From assembly GCA_036877525.1 (NCBI GenBank), contig JAZGTH010000009.1, forward strand, positions 3,117,001 through 3,181,000: DNA of 64,000 bases. Reading direction: 5' to 3'. Positions 22,101 through 36,863 of the stretch are shown here, piece by piece. The notes under the pieces were generated by a model. The model had not been told where the DNA came from and searched no databases. It worked only from the letters and a program-made list of their open reading frames with translations. A program made the position numbers and the translations under genes. Numbering within the stretch: position 1 is the first letter of the stretch; the number at the start of each line of letters is the position of its first letter. Origin of the DNA: Chromobotia macracanthus. Taxonomy: Eukaryota > Chordata > Actinopteri > Cypriniformes > Botiidae.

Positions 22101-25100
22101 TCTAAAAGTCTGTCGGATATCCATCCAGAGATCAATCTCATCTGTCCGTATTGATCACGGTGACTTTAAAAGCGCGATACGATGCCAGAAGAGAAAGGTA
22201 ACGTTGCGCTTTGACGCGCTGGGTTTGTGTTGCTTTTAAGGGTGCGAGTTTGGATATGTTGATGTAGTTGTGATGTTATCGAGTCGTGATTTGTGTATTA
22301 AAACATCACACGATTTAGTCAAATCGTTGATATTACATTTGAGCTGCTTGATTTGCCGGAGCATCCAGCACAACAGCTGAGATCCGGCCATTGCGTTATG
22401 ATGTGCTTTGGGAAACGACTAGAGAGTAGAAACATGATCTCGTCTGAAGTTTAATGGGTGGCCATTTGGTTAGATAAGGATTTGGCACAAACATTTGGTT
22501 GAAGCTTGTCCTTTAGTGCTGGATGGTAAATCTGGCAGAAAGACGCGCTGTTGCGCACTGGGAGCTTGTGCGCAATCTGGCACGTTTGGGCAGCAGCAGA
22601 CTGTTGTGCCTGTAGGGAGGGATGGAGATGCTGACACTGGTGGTTTTCCTGGCTGAAAAATAAAGGATGGTTTGGGGTGTGCATGGATAATTGTGTGAGA
22701 TTAAACCAACTCTCTGGTTTTCTTTTGTAAGGGCATTACAGCAGGCCGGTCATTGCTTTTAAATGAGATCAGGAGCCAGTGTGAATTTCAGCATGACTGT
22801 CACCTGAATAAATGCTGCAGCCAGTGGTCGACGGATACTGGTTATAAAAGTAATAAAAGCATAAATGTTACTTTGTTCAAAACATCCACTTTTTTTAGAT
22901 GTTGTATTAATGTTGTTGTTTGGTTAGAAGAACGTTATTCAAACTTTATAATTCTGTAACATTTTATACGTTTCGCTAACTACTTAAGAATAATGATTTT
23001 GATATGTGATATATAAACACTTTCTATTAATGTTACTGCAAGAACTTTTTTGAGAACCTTGAGAGAACCTTTAGAGAATGTTAGCCAACGTTTTGAGAAC
23101 ATTCACTGTTAGCTGGGTTGGCACCTGCTTGTTTGAGATGACAGGGCAGTCAGTCCTAAAGCTGAAATCTTTGACTCGATTTGACTGATTTCGGTTCTTT
23201 TATTCACAAAACAAAGTTAGTGTTCAAAACCGTTTCCTTACTTTACCCTAATCCACTACAGTAAGCTTATAATAATGTTTAGAATTTGAGCTGTCAGGTC
23301 AGATTTCTTGGGAAATGTTGGTTTCATTTGACTTCAACATACTAAATGAGAAGTACATAAAGTAACCTGCAGTTTTATGTTTCAAACAGAGATGACAGTA
23401 GGGAGGCGAAAGTTGCAGCTTTAACTGCTGGAGTCTGACTTATTGTATCACATCCACAAGGGCAAACACATCCAGCTCATAACATAACTATTGGAAGACA
23501 CTCAGCAGCAGCGGACATGCCTGTAGCACTGACTGTGGTGACAGTAAACAAACTCTTGATCTAGAAAAAAGTGGAGAAATTAAATATGACAGATAATGTT
23601 TTTTTTTTTTTGGCTCTGAGCAGGTTTGGTAATGTTGTAATCCACTGGTGAAATGGAGTTAACTCTGAATGATCACTCCATGCTTATGACTGTAGTTTGC
23701 TTTTAATTTCCTTTACTTACCCCCCGCGTTCAGAGATCATCCACACTCACATTCACAGATGCTGGAATCTTCTAAGTTTCTTCTGAAGATCTAAGCAAAT
23801 CTAGAAGCGATCTTGAAATTTTTGTTATGGCTTTGACCCAAGCATCGTTTTAGTGAACAGGGTTTCTCATCACTATTGTGCTGATAATTAATAGGCAAGC
23901 TACAATGATGTGACATTTATTAAAAGACTTTAGTTTGTTTCTGTTCTAGACAGTAAGGAAATCTGAACGGATGCCACAAATCATAACTGACATTATTGTA
24001 GACTTTTAATGACAGATAATTACAGACAACAGTTTGTGAATGCGGACTATAGCTGCACACAGTGTATATGCAGTATGGGCTTTGGTTTTTCAGGTTATAC
24101 TTTAACAATTAAAGTGCGTTTGTTGTGTCTGGATATGAAGGAATCTCCAAAAGTCCCTTCTTAATAATGTCTTTGTCCTTTTCAGCTACACCCATTACTA
24201 AGTGCCTACAATCAGACACTGCATGGTTTTATGTCCTTACACCAAAGTTTTGAAAAGGTTGGGACATGCTGCAGAAGTATGACAATCCCAAATTTGACAA
24301 ATGTACAAAGTGGGGTACATAAAGACATGGTTTGCTAGTGTGATGTAGAAGAACTTGACCGACCTCATAAAAGCTGGATCTAAACCCCACTGAACAGCAA
24401 CTATAAGTCAGAGCTCATCACTCAACAGGAGTTTCTGACCTCACTGATGCTCTGGTGTCGAAACAGAAATGCCTGTAGCCATGTTCCAACATCTAGTGGA
24501 AAGCTTTCCTAAAAGAGTGAAATCTGTTGCAGCAGGCAAAGGTGAACCAGATCCCTCTAAATGCCTGTGGTTTAAAAGTTCATGTTGAAGAAACACACAC
24601 AGGTGTGTTGTTTGGGTGTACACTTGCTTATTTGTGTATGAACAGGTTAGTCTTGAATCTTTTGTTACATTCATTGAGTTATTTTTCTTTATTGTCTTCT
24701 TTCAACATTTGACCCTTTCTTGCCCTCTGGATGTTGCTTATTGGCTCTTGCCACCTTGCAAAACCTACCCAGCTAACAATTTTAGTTCGTAAGAACATTT
24801 CCCTGTCGTTTTCATTAGTAATAAAAACATTACAAATGTTTTTTTTTGCAAGTTCTAGAAACGTTCAAAACGTCTATTTTTTAAGACGCTGTATTAACGT
24901 TACTGTTTGGTTATAAGAACGTTATTCAAGCTTTATTCTGCAACATTTTTAAACTTTTGATATGATATAACGTTAAAAAACATACTATAATTACTGAATT
25001 TTTTTTGATAATTTTGAGATTACTATATATATTATATATATATTACATTATTAGCCAATGTTCTGAGAATGTTTCCTGTTAGCTGGGCTAGAACTTTGTT

Positions 25101-28100
25101 GAGTGACATCAGCAGAAGAATCCTTGGGTCACATTGAGGTCAGACAGGAAACCTGACTTGTATTCGTGAACTTGATCACTTCAGTCGGTGTGAATGAAGT
25201 TGAGGTGTAGCGAACCATAGATAAATGCAGACAGGTGCAAATGTAAACCTCAACTTGTGGTGTAGGAGGAACGTCAGACAGCTTTAAAATGCAATGTGTG
25301 ATATTTGAGTAACAGGATATATATATCCTATATAACTGTAGCAGTATACTGCAATACTGAATTATGCTGTTTAGCAAAAGTATTTGTGCAAATGTTTAAG
25401 CATTAATGAAAATGACAGTTGTACAATCTCCAGAACCCACTTTATTGCATGTGTGATAAAGGTGAAAGTTATTTTTGGACAGATGAGGGGCAGAAGAGGC
25501 CCAGCGATGTGTTAAGGGTCTCAGATTTCCACAGACATCTCAACCATCCACATGGACCTTATGCAGAATGTAGCCGAGCATGATGGAATCTCCATGGGTT
25601 GAGTTGATGATCTATTTATGGAGAACCTGCTTAAAGATGAATGAGTCTGTCTCTACAAATCATCAAGCTGGAGTAAAGGCTTGTGTGTTTTATAAAAGAC
25701 ATGTGGCATAAACTTCTTTACAATGACATTTAGGTGGTCGGGCTTGTGGGGATTTTAGTTATATACAGGATGATGTGGCTATCTGAAGCATGCAGATCAG
25801 AGTAAGAACAGAGCAGAATAAGATGGTAATACAGATATTCTTACTGCAGTGCAGCTACATTTTACATTTTGCACCTTCATCCCTTAAACACAGATCTTCA
25901 GTGATTGAACTTTTGTTTGGATCTTATCAGAGAAGTGGTTAGGCCTATAAAATTACATGAAAGTTCAACATTTATTTTTAAAGCACTCTATGGGCTTGCC
26001 GCATTTTGTTTTTCTTTGGTAGCTGGATCTCATAAAAATACATTGACCAAATACATTGAGAAGTTTCTTTCTTTTCTTTCTGTCTGTCTGTGTGTACACA
26101 CACACACAGACACACGCACAGACAGACACACGCACAGACGCACGCACAGACAGACACACGCACAGACGCACGCACAGACACACACAGAGCACACAGACAC
26201 ACGCCGAAGACACGACAGACAGAGCACGCACAGACCCACAGACAGAGCAGCACACACACCCACAGACAGACACACACACCCACAGACAGACACACAGACA
26301 CACACACACACACACACACAGACACACACACACACTGCTATAGAAATCTAATTTAGCCCTTCAGGCAGTCAGTGACAGCTGAAATGAGCAGCTTCTACAA
26401 ACTTCTCAACAAATCAGGGAGAAATAACAGGTTCACAGCCTGTGAGAACAAGCAAAAACTCATTTCTCTGTGACAGTTTATCCCCTGTACTATTCACACT
26501 GTGAACACCTGTTAAAAAAACTCTCACTTCAGAATGGAATAAGATGTCCAACAGAAACAAGTTTTACTACACACCCTTTTGAAACAACAGGTTGCAGGTC
26601 TCTCTCTAGCTGTATCTGGACTGCATTATGAAGCGTGTGTTCGAGTTTGCGCACCTTTGTAATAGAGTAGGTGTGAAGAATGGGTGGAAACGGTCGCAAA
26701 CGGCGGCTTAAACAATTTGAGGGAGAGTTCTGGCGTCCTTCATGACTGTTGTGAACTTCCTGTCGGGATTGTGTGAACACTGTTCTTATTCCCGCTAAAG
26801 AGAGTGCAAGTTAACGTTTAAATTAACGTAACTGCTGACGATTTGATATACTTGAGCATAGTTTTACATTATTCAAATAAGCAGTGATGTAATATGGTGG
26901 CCGCCAATGGGAGTGACCTCCAGTGTTTTAGTTTTAGGAAACACTATTTCTGTAGCCTTGATTTCAATCAAATTACATATGAGTCTCCATCACAGATTTA
27001 TGTTAATGATGATTTTTTTTAATCGTTTGTATTTTTATTTTTTCAATCCTGTCCCACATTCACAGTGTTCAGTATTCAGTAATGATCATTATTGTCGATT
27101 CTTAAATGTTTTTTATTTCCATCCATTATAACTGTTTCTCTTTCTCTCCACAGCGTTCCAGCAGCAGGCTGTTCACGGTCCTCTGGACCAGCAGAAGGGC
27201 CAGCGGCAGAGTGGCCCCGTCCCCTGTCAGAACTGTGGCAAGCCCTGCAAAGGCGAAGTGCTGCGTGTGCAGAACAAACACTTTCACATTAAGTGCTTTG
27301 TTTGCAAAGGTAACAGATCAACCATGATCCAGTCCATTCACCTCCATTGTGTGTGCTGAAAGTTACATAATGGCTTTTACGGTTGGAATTGTGAAAGGCA
27401 TTTTCAGCATACATCTGTTAGAACCTGCTAACACAAAACAGAGGTGAACAATTTTAGGTTGTAAGAACGTTTCCCCAACGTTTCCATTGAAGAACAAAAA
27501 TGTTAAAACAGCTAAATGTTCTAGGAGCGTTCAAAATGCCCAGTTTTTTAGACATTGTATTAACATTAATGCTTGGTTATAAGAACGTTATTCAAACTTT
27601 TTCAATTCTGTAACTTTTAAAGCATTGCACTTGGAATTCTTAACAACTTAAGAAAAACTTTTAGATTTTATATATAATGTTAAAATGTTATTTTAAATGT
27701 CTTATATTAAATGTTCTACTAACGTTAGTACAGAATGATTTTTGATAACTGAATGAACTTTAAGAGAACATTGCCAGCGTTCTGGAAACGTTTCTAGTAG
27801 AACTGTATTGTAAAGCACAGTATCGTGTCACACTAATAAGTCAATTATTCTCTGAGCTTGTGGAGGGTGGGGTGCAAATTGTGACCACGTAACCATGTAC
27901 AAATGTGTTTTATCTGTTTGCTATTTGAGTTAATGACAGTGGGCTGACCGTGGTTTCCTGTTTTGTCTGTGAGTGTACTCGTGCTTGTGTCTATGTGTAT
28001 GAAAGGCTGTTTCGCTCACCGGCTGTTTTCAGCTTGATTGTGTTGTGAACACAGTCAGTGGTTGCTAGGTGACTTCAGGGTTTAGAGAATATGAGCTTCT

Positions 28101-31100
28101 TAACAGGGATTAACACATTTCTTTTTGACTCAACGCATCAGTCTGTTTCATTTCTACGCACCATAAGTCAAATTGCAATTGATACTTTTATTTTTGTAAT
28201 CTCTCACTCTTAACTGTTATTGTTTTTAATGGCAGCAACGTTTTGAGCTGTTAAAGATTATAGATTTTTTTGCAGGCTTGTTACAGCTAGTTGCTTTAAA
28301 ACACACAACAGAGGTAGTCATATATAGTGCACCTTAGTTTCATTGGTGGGTGTGTTTTTGTAGTTTCAGGGTTCTCAGGGTTGTTGCTTACATGTAATCT
28401 ATCAGATTTCACGCTCAAACACAGTAATCAGGCGGGAATTTAGGATAAACGAAACAAATACAAATTTATTTAGCGAGATCTTGTGATCTGACATGAGAGA
28501 AGAAACAGGATACGGTGAGAGAGTGAGTGGTAATATACCTCTTCACCTCATCTACAGATATCCTGAAATTAACCATAGCAGTCGAACTTGCTGTTGTTTA
28601 ATTAATATTGATTAAATCTGCAATTCATAACTTTTTCAGTTTGGCTGATTTCAGTCCATACCTGGAGAAATGCTTATATGTGCTCTGTGTTGAAAAAAAT
28701 GAAACTTGAGCACTTTGTAATTGCGACATAAGTTTTAAGTAATGCATGCAAGCTCTCACATAACGCATTACTTCACCGATACAGAGACAGAATGTGCATT
28801 TTTGCTCAGGCATTCCTGTGCTTGCTTTACATTCCGATCGTGTATTGCAATTTGTAAATAAGGGAATTTTAATAAGGGAATGATCACCGTTATCTCAGGT
28901 TATCTCCCAGTTAGGTCAGCTAACTGAGTTGGGCCATTATGTAATATTTGTGACAGGCTTAAGTTAGATCAGATGGGCAGTGGTACGTCTGTTACGGAGT
29001 TGCTGATGCTATCAGAATTCTGGGGCCCCAACTCTGTCTGTGAACCTGTGGGTGCCTAGAATTGTTCATATTTACAAAGATTATAGAATTAACAAGATGC
29101 ATCAGTTCTGTTATGATAACTGGGGAAAACTGCAACGCTCAATACGTCTGTTCTATCAAAGGAAGTCCCGCCTACTAGTAGAAAGAACCAATCATCAATT
29201 GTCTCGGAAGTACATTGTTTAATTATGACCTGAGCCAGCGATTTTAACGATATCTGTCTTCCCCCATTCAGTTAAATAGGACTTGGTCTTATATGACTAA
29301 TATAGCTGCCCAGAGGCGTTGCCAAGATGGCCACAGAGCCCAGAGACTTCCTTAAAGGGACTTCGATATTTATCAACCCATTACTATTGAGTCATCTGTG
29401 GCCAAAGTGCGTTTGGGCAAATACATTCATTCTTTTAACTCTTTAAATGTTCTATTAGATAAAAAAAAACTACAACTAAATCTCATTTTAATAGGCATCA
29501 TTCACTGCCTTTAGCCGCAGTCTAAAGTTTGCACTTACGCCCCCAATTATACATGAATTCTGTAATCTGCATTGCGTCATTCGTTTTTTTAATGCTCAGT
29601 TATCGGAGTTGTCATAGAACATTGTTTATGTGTATATATTTTTACAGGAAGTGAGGGTGTGTGTCCAACGCTCAGTGTCCCGTCACACCCTCTTCAACAT
29701 ATCTGTTATGTAGAACATCAAACAAACCACATGATATTGCTTCAGTCCAAGATGGTTGAGAGTCTTCGTATGGAGGTCTGAAGAAATGCAGAGACTCGTG
29801 GGGAAATGCGCTTATCTCAGAACCGCCTGTATTTGTTTCTTGCGCACCATGACAACACATTAATACCATTTAACACAGTGGGGAGTGAAATTCTCTGAGG
29901 TCTGGACTGAGCCCATTCAATACTTATTCCAAACATGTGAGACTAGCCCTAAAACATCACTAACTTTAAATATCCATATATATGCTTGGCAGAAGTCCTG
30001 CATGTGTTATATTACTATATTCACAAGAAACTGACTTGAATTGATTTAATTGGTAATTTCCTTAATGTATTCATTTGTTCCTTTAAACTCTTCATTCTAA
30101 TTATGCTGATAATACAATTGTTTAAATATATAAGAATTTATTATAATAGCAGATTACAAAAATGTGTTTTCAGCGGTGGTCTCAGACTTTCTGAGCCCAC
30201 ATTATTTTAGGGGATAGTATTTTAAATGGAAGAGAAATATCTGTTATGTCCAGCTCAGACTGAAAAGTGACAAGGCTTTAAATATTAAATATATCAGTAA
30301 TGTAAGGACCTTCTAAAATACACGTTCCTTGTGTGTTTTCAGCCCTCCTGAAATGTGTGACCTACACCATACTAAAAACACAGCTGTCTTCTGTTTCTTT
30401 TGTTCCTGCAGTGATTTTTTTTTAATTTTATTATTGTTCAACACACCGATACACACGTGCAAACTGTCCACTCGCGCGCTGACACACCACAGAAGTTTCT
30501 GATACCTCATGTGGGAAGGAAAACATGTTGAAATGATCTCATTCAAGTTCCTGGAAAAACTGTAATTTCTCCTGAACTTCCTTTGATTAATATTCTGTTC
30601 TGTATTGTTTCAGCCAGTGCTTGTAACTTCTGCTGTGTCCTATCAGAGCTCATCTCTCAAACTGTAAAGAGTGCTTGTGCACTGTATATATTTATATGCA
30701 TGTATTTGGCAAATTACATGCTTTCACACATAGACCTACAGTCTGTATGTGGCTATGGCTGGAACCGAGGTATATAATGTATATACAAGTATATAGGTAT
30801 GTAAAAATCTATAATATGGGCTCTTATATGAGTTTTGTAAAGCATTGTTTTCAGAGTAGATTATGTTCAGCCTCACTGGTATTGAACAGAGTTTGTAAGA
30901 ACAGTTATCATGTAACGACAGTTCAAATGGCAAATTTATATCAGTAGAGAATGTTGTAAAAATGACAGGTTGGTTAAAATATATAAAAGTGAGGTAAATG
31001 GCAAATTACTTTTGCAGTACAAGTGACAATGGTGCAGGAAACATGTAAACAGGTGTGTAATTAGTTGTTGCTTTTATTTAGTTTCACAGTTAAATCAAAT

Positions 31101-34100
31101 CATGTCAGACTGCATCTGAATGACACACAAAATGAAACTGTTTCCAACTGAAGGACAAAGCAACAGTGTGTTTGTGTGCTCAAGACTGCGTTGAGTTTTC
31201 ATGTTTAAACTCTGGAGACCGGCAGCTCAGCTTTATGTTTGCCTTTGACCTTATAAAAAACCCAACAGTGGAAATGCTGCAGGTCCAAAAAGACAGAATT
31301 AAATGACACACTTTATTTGGTAACCGTTATGTAGTGCCCATCAGGGAAATTTAGGCCCAAAATACAGTGACTTTCTGCGCATAATGTTCCACTAATAACT
31401 CAGACAATGGTGCATTGAGATTACACATTTCGGTATCATATAGTAAAATGACAAACATGGATTTCTCTTGGATGTGTTAAGGGTTCTACTTGGCTGGGCT
31501 GATGGGACATGCAACACATCTTAAACAAGAAATGTGTTAATGAACAAATAATATGCAACATTAAAATATGTTCACTCTCCTCATTTGAGATTATCCACTT
31601 TGTTTAATGTTGAAGCAAAGTACTATGAACGTTTAATCATCCTGCAAGCAACAGAAAATGTGTATAAAGTCAGGTAGTTACATGCCCATATTACTTTCAT
31701 TATACTGGTACACACAAATCTGTGCTGATGAGTTTCTGATTGAATGGGATGGTCATTATAGAGACACTTAGCTGCAGGTAGAGCAGAATACTGTGTGATG
31801 AAGGACCATTGAAAGGTTAGTGTCACAGCTGGGGTTCACGTTCTTCTGCCAGGTGATGATGCAGGTGTTTTTCTGTTCAACAGCCCATGGATGAAAGTTT
31901 CGGAGCTAAAGGTATTGTGACAGTATGGTGTTTTATGCAGAATCTGCATGGTGTAAAATTGTGAAATACATTTGTGATCGATTGTGTTTGTCGAGGCAGT
32001 CTTAGGTTTTGATGTGTATTGTGCACGAAAGCATCAGACGCTTTCTGAAATCGCAAGTTTTAATCTGATTGGTCAGCTTTATGAACATTCAGTGTCAAAG
32101 TCATGTTAATCAGGGTAACAGGCTCATATAAGGAGTCTGGAAAGCTGTATTTACTATGTTAGAGCAGGAAAAAGCATTGAGATAAATGAGACTGAATGCT
32201 AGCACATAATGTGTTGTTTGTGTAGCATCTGCCCAGGCATGGACGTGCAATTAATCTGTGTCCTCTCTTGTGCCAGAGAAGATGAGGTGTGACTTCAGGG
32301 ACCAACAGTGAGGCATGTTGTCTCACTGGAATGAAAAAACAAATGTAAATGAAATGACAACAAATGAAAAAATGTAGGATTCATGATAAAAACATATAGT
32401 CTGAACATATAGTTTTAATAGTCTGAATCTGAAAACATGCTTTGCAATATTGATTTTAAGAAATAATGTAATTTATAGTAAAAAGCCATTTTGGAAGATG
32501 TAAGACAATTAAATAAATTATTTTGCTGACAACATTGTACATCAGAAGCTTATGCTAGTGCTGAATGATGTGTCATTATATCAGGATGAAAGTTTTCCAC
32601 GGTTTCTTGTTGACTGCTGCCATGTGGGTGATCTCATGATGGCATGTTTACACTCAATGTGATGTGATATATGAGTTTTCTGATGTTTAAAATGTTTGAT
32701 TTCAGGCAAAGAGAATCAGCAGACCCCGGCTGCTCTCGTAAGCCTGTATGCTGGCCAGCCAACTCCCTCAAAACATGCAATCCAGTACCAGTTTACATTG
32801 CCAAAGACTCTCAACTAAAACACTGCAGCTAGCTTGTATTGGCTCAAACAATTTGTAGAAGGGTTATGTTACCGTTTAGGAATAAAATGCCGCCTTCTGT
32901 TGATGCGAGACCAGCTAACTGCATGTTGCTGAAGCTAGTTTTGCAATTTCTTGGCCTTGAGGTTAAAAATAAATAAATATATATAGTTCCTCTTAGGTTT
33001 TGTGGGTGCTCATGTCAGTGGTAGAAGGTCATTCCTGTTGTGTCGTTTATTTTGATCTCTGGAATGTTTTTAAAAATGAGAAATCTTGTGTGTAGTTTAT
33101 AGTTTATGTAGGATATATTCCTATGAAGTGGTTTAAGATGTTCTGAATTATTTCCTGGGCAATTTTAGGCGCAATTTTAGGATCCAACAGAATCGAACCT
33201 ATTAGGTTAAAAAAAGGACAAACCAAACCAAAGACAAACATCCAATTTCTAATATATGAACAGAAATGAGACAGGAATGTGTCAAGAAAGCTTTGGAATG
33301 CCACCTGCTAGCCTCAACTCTTATGTCTTTATAATTTGTCAAATTTATACAATTTACAATACAAACGTGACATTAAGAAACCAAAGTAAAACCGCAGCGT
33401 TGAGGTTTTGTTCCCAAGGTGCTGATGGGGTGTCCCTCAGAAGCACTTAAATCCTCAGTCGCTCAGAAGGGCTTCTTCCTGGAATTGTTATAGTTTATGT
33501 TGTTTTTCATGAAAACATCCTCTGAATAACAAAATTAAAATCCGTATGACTTGTATTCCTGTATTCCCGCTCTCATAATTTGTTGGATGAGAGCGGGGCT
33601 GCTTGCATACATTCCTTAACCTCGTGCTACGTGCTGTTTGTACTTTATTTGGCATATCTGTCATTGATCAATTTAATGTAATTAAAGCATCCCTAGTTTG
33701 CTCTGATGATCAATTATTAGCTTGGTGAAGTTCAGTGTTGACAACGACTTGTCCTCTGTATGTGCTGTCTCACTTCAGTGTTTGTACTGTAAAGAGGAAG
33801 CCTTAACAAATTTGGGACAGAATTCAAACCTTGTCACGCAGTATCACCGGATAGCTTAGGTAACCTTCCATATCACTAACAGCAGCTGTGGAAAGTATGA
33901 CTGCCATATCCTGAGCAACATTCCTGTGTTATTGTGTGGATTTTACTATGAGCTGAACATTGCGTTACAACGCGTGTGAGTGCGTGTTTGGGACTTTAAG
34001 TGTGTGTGGATGAGAGAGAGTGAGGGCCCCTCTTCTGAGGCTCTTATGTATGTGTGTGTAAGTGAGGTCATATAAGATGACATGTAACAGAAGCAGGCAC

Positions 34101-36831
34101 TTTCAAAGAGTAGCCCAGCTAACAGGGAACGTTCTAGGAATGCTGGCTTATGTTCTCTGAAAGTTCTCAGTTATCAAAAACATTTTTGCAGTAATGTTAG
34201 TAGAACTGTTTTTGAACATTATATATCACGTCAAAAACATTTTTAAGTCGTTACATTTTTAAGAACGTTTTAAAAATGTTACAGAATAAAAACATTTGAA
34301 TAATGTTCTTATAACCAAACAATAATGTTAATACAACGTCTACAAAACAGGAAGGTTTGAACGTTACTAGAACTTTTAAAATGACTTGTATAGTTTTTGT
34401 TACTTCTGAAAACATTAGGTAAATGTTCTTACAACCTAAAATTGTTAGCTGAGAAAATACTGTATCTGAACACAACTGATCTTCAGGTGGACCCAGAAGA
34501 AAACAATCTTGCTCAGAGTTTTCTGCAGTACAGCTCAGGACATGTAAAAAAGGTCTCATTTATGTTTCATTTAAGTATCAAGTAAGTATTAAAAGTGTTT
34601 TATCTCAGATGTTTCTTCCAGAATTCTTTGGAGGGTCTTTTACTCAAGTCTCAGTCTTAATTTGCTCTCCGTTTAATCTCACTGCTGCAGAAACGATTTA
34701 GATATTAAGCGAGCATCTTTAGAAAATACTATTGTGACGTTGTGATGTTTACATTGTGACATCTGAGCTCTGGCTTAAAAGAGAAAAAGAAAAGCATTAG
34801 AAAGATGGACAATCCACAGTTATCATTTACCTCAGAGGAGCTGGAAATTGTATGATGTCATTGGAGTGTTTGGTTCTTGATGTGATTCCGGTTTTAGTGG
34901 AAAAGGGAAGGGAGGAAAATTAGAGTTTCGGCTTGTTTTTGTCTGTCCGCTCCTGCACCTGCCCAGTCTCCATCCTCTGTCTGATGATGTCATGGCATGC
35001 AGATAACAGTCAGGACACCCACACCGAAACACATGATTTCACTAGTTATGAGTTTCTGACAGTCATTATGGTTTTTTATTAAATAATTTGCTTATTAGAG
35101 AATATAACAAACTATCAGGTGACTCACAGAAACAGCCCAGCGAATGGGGAACGTTTTCAGAACATTGTGGCTAATGTTGTCTAAAAGTCAAAAACAAATC
35201 TTGTAGCAGCGCAAGTAGTTATATATCATATATATAAAAAATGCTATTCTTAAGTTGTTAATGGAACGTTTTAAAAACTTCACAGAATTGTTTAAATAAC
35301 GTTACTATAACCAAGCAATAATGTCTAAATGTCTACAATGTCTAAAAAAAGCCAGACGTTAAGAATATTGCCAGCATTTAAAATCAAATTTTGATCATTT
35401 TTATTACTTAATGGAAACTTTAGGAAAATGTTCTTTCAACCTAAAATTGTTAGATGGGAGTCCATGGCAACACAAACATGTTTCTGCTCCAGCTATCCTC
35501 ACCCTAATAACTTTAATAGATGCATTAAACATTCACACATGACTTCAGAGAGTGTCATAGTAACTGATTGTTATTCCATTGAGGGCACTTTATGATGTCA
35601 CTCAAAACGAACCCACTGCAGCTATAACGCACTCTCTCTCCTGTCTTTCTCTTCACAGTTTGTGGCAGTGATTTGGCTCAGGGAGGCTTTTTTGTGCGAC
35701 AGGGTGAGTTTATCTGCACTCTGGATTATCAGCGCCTCTACGGGACCCGCTGCTTCAGCTGTGAAGAGTTTATTGAGGGTGAAGTTGTATCAGCCCTGGG
35801 CAAGACTTATCACCCTCGCTGCTTTGTCTGCGCCCTCTGCAAGTAAGACACGCGTGTAAACACACAAACACGCGTTTATCATGCTTTTTAAAGTGTGGTA
35901 ACAGTAACCAGACTTTTTATCCACATCGCTCAATCAGTGCATATACAGTATAAATAACTGTGAAATAAATACTACTTTTCATAAACATGTTTAACATGTT
36001 TTTGTCCTCATATGTCTTCATAGCCTCAGTAACGCTCAGTGATGAGCTGACAGTTGTGTGTTTCTCACAGACAGCCGTTTCCAGCCGGAGGCCGTGTCAC
36101 GTTTAATGGGAAGGATTGTGTTTGTGAGAAATGCTCTCAGCCTGTGCCAGTCAAAAGTGCAGCACCACCACAGGCTGTACACAGTGAGTGCTCTGTTTCC
36201 CTGCTGTTATCCCTTCTGTACTGTCTTATTCTCCTTTATAAATACTTGCAATGTGAGCTCTGTACATCATACAGCTACACATTATGTCTCTCTCGCTCTC
36301 TCTCTCTGTTTCTCTCTCCCCCTCCCTCTCTCTCTCTCCATCTCTATCTCTCTTTCTCTCTCTGTCTCTCTCCTTTTTTTCTCTCACTCCCTCCCCCCTC
36401 TCTCTCTCCATCTCTCCACTCTCCATCTCTCCATCTCTCTCTCCATTTCTTCTCTCTCTCTCTCTGCAGGTTGCTGTGGCTGTGGTAAGGAGTTTAGGAA
36501 TGAGCAGTCTCTGGTGGCATTAGACAAGCACTGGCACCTCGGCTGCTTCAAGTGCAAAGTGTGCAATAAAGTTCTGAACGCCGAGTATATCAGCAAGTCA
36601 GTGTCACTCTTATTCCAGATGTGTGCATGAATGTGATGAGAAATGCTTTGTGTATAAATCAGGGCTCTTACAATATCTTTATTATGTCTTTTGTTATACT
36701 GTACAGTACAGTATCAGTATGCCAAAGCGTATCATAATACCCTCATAATACCCTGTTGCTTGAATACATTGTTTCTTAATAATAATAGCAATAATAATAA
36801 CATTAATAATAACTAATAATAACAATACTCT

Positions 36832-36863
<32 letters not shown>

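Larger units (their letters stand above)
22198..27153. other. ablim2 intron before exon 2, with repeats
   Basis: Holds MITE copies at 22862-23117 and 24768-25087, a Tc1/mariner relic at 24235-24590, and a CA-rich tract at 26088-26337. No additional in-phase exon was recognised. Confidence 0.5.
27310..35658. other. ablim2 intron 2 (8.3 kb, inside LIM1) with repeats
   Basis: The largest intron after exon 2. Contents: MITE copies at 27443-27800, 34114-34453 and 35136-35458, and a perfect 11-bp hairpin at 33566-33597. The region 28,300-33,500 shows no clear repeat or exon. Confidence 0.5.

Noticed and set aside
25965..26356. Frames of 83-148 codons rich in Thr/His/Arg or Val/Cys
   Set aside because: Translation of the CA-rich microsatellite in several registers.
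32706..32737. Possible extra ablim2 exon (CAG|GCAAAGAGAATCAG...CTC|GTAAGC)
   Set aside because: Both splice signals look good, but inclusion between exons 2 and 3 changes the phase and breaks LIM1; no CpG promoter suggests an alternative start.
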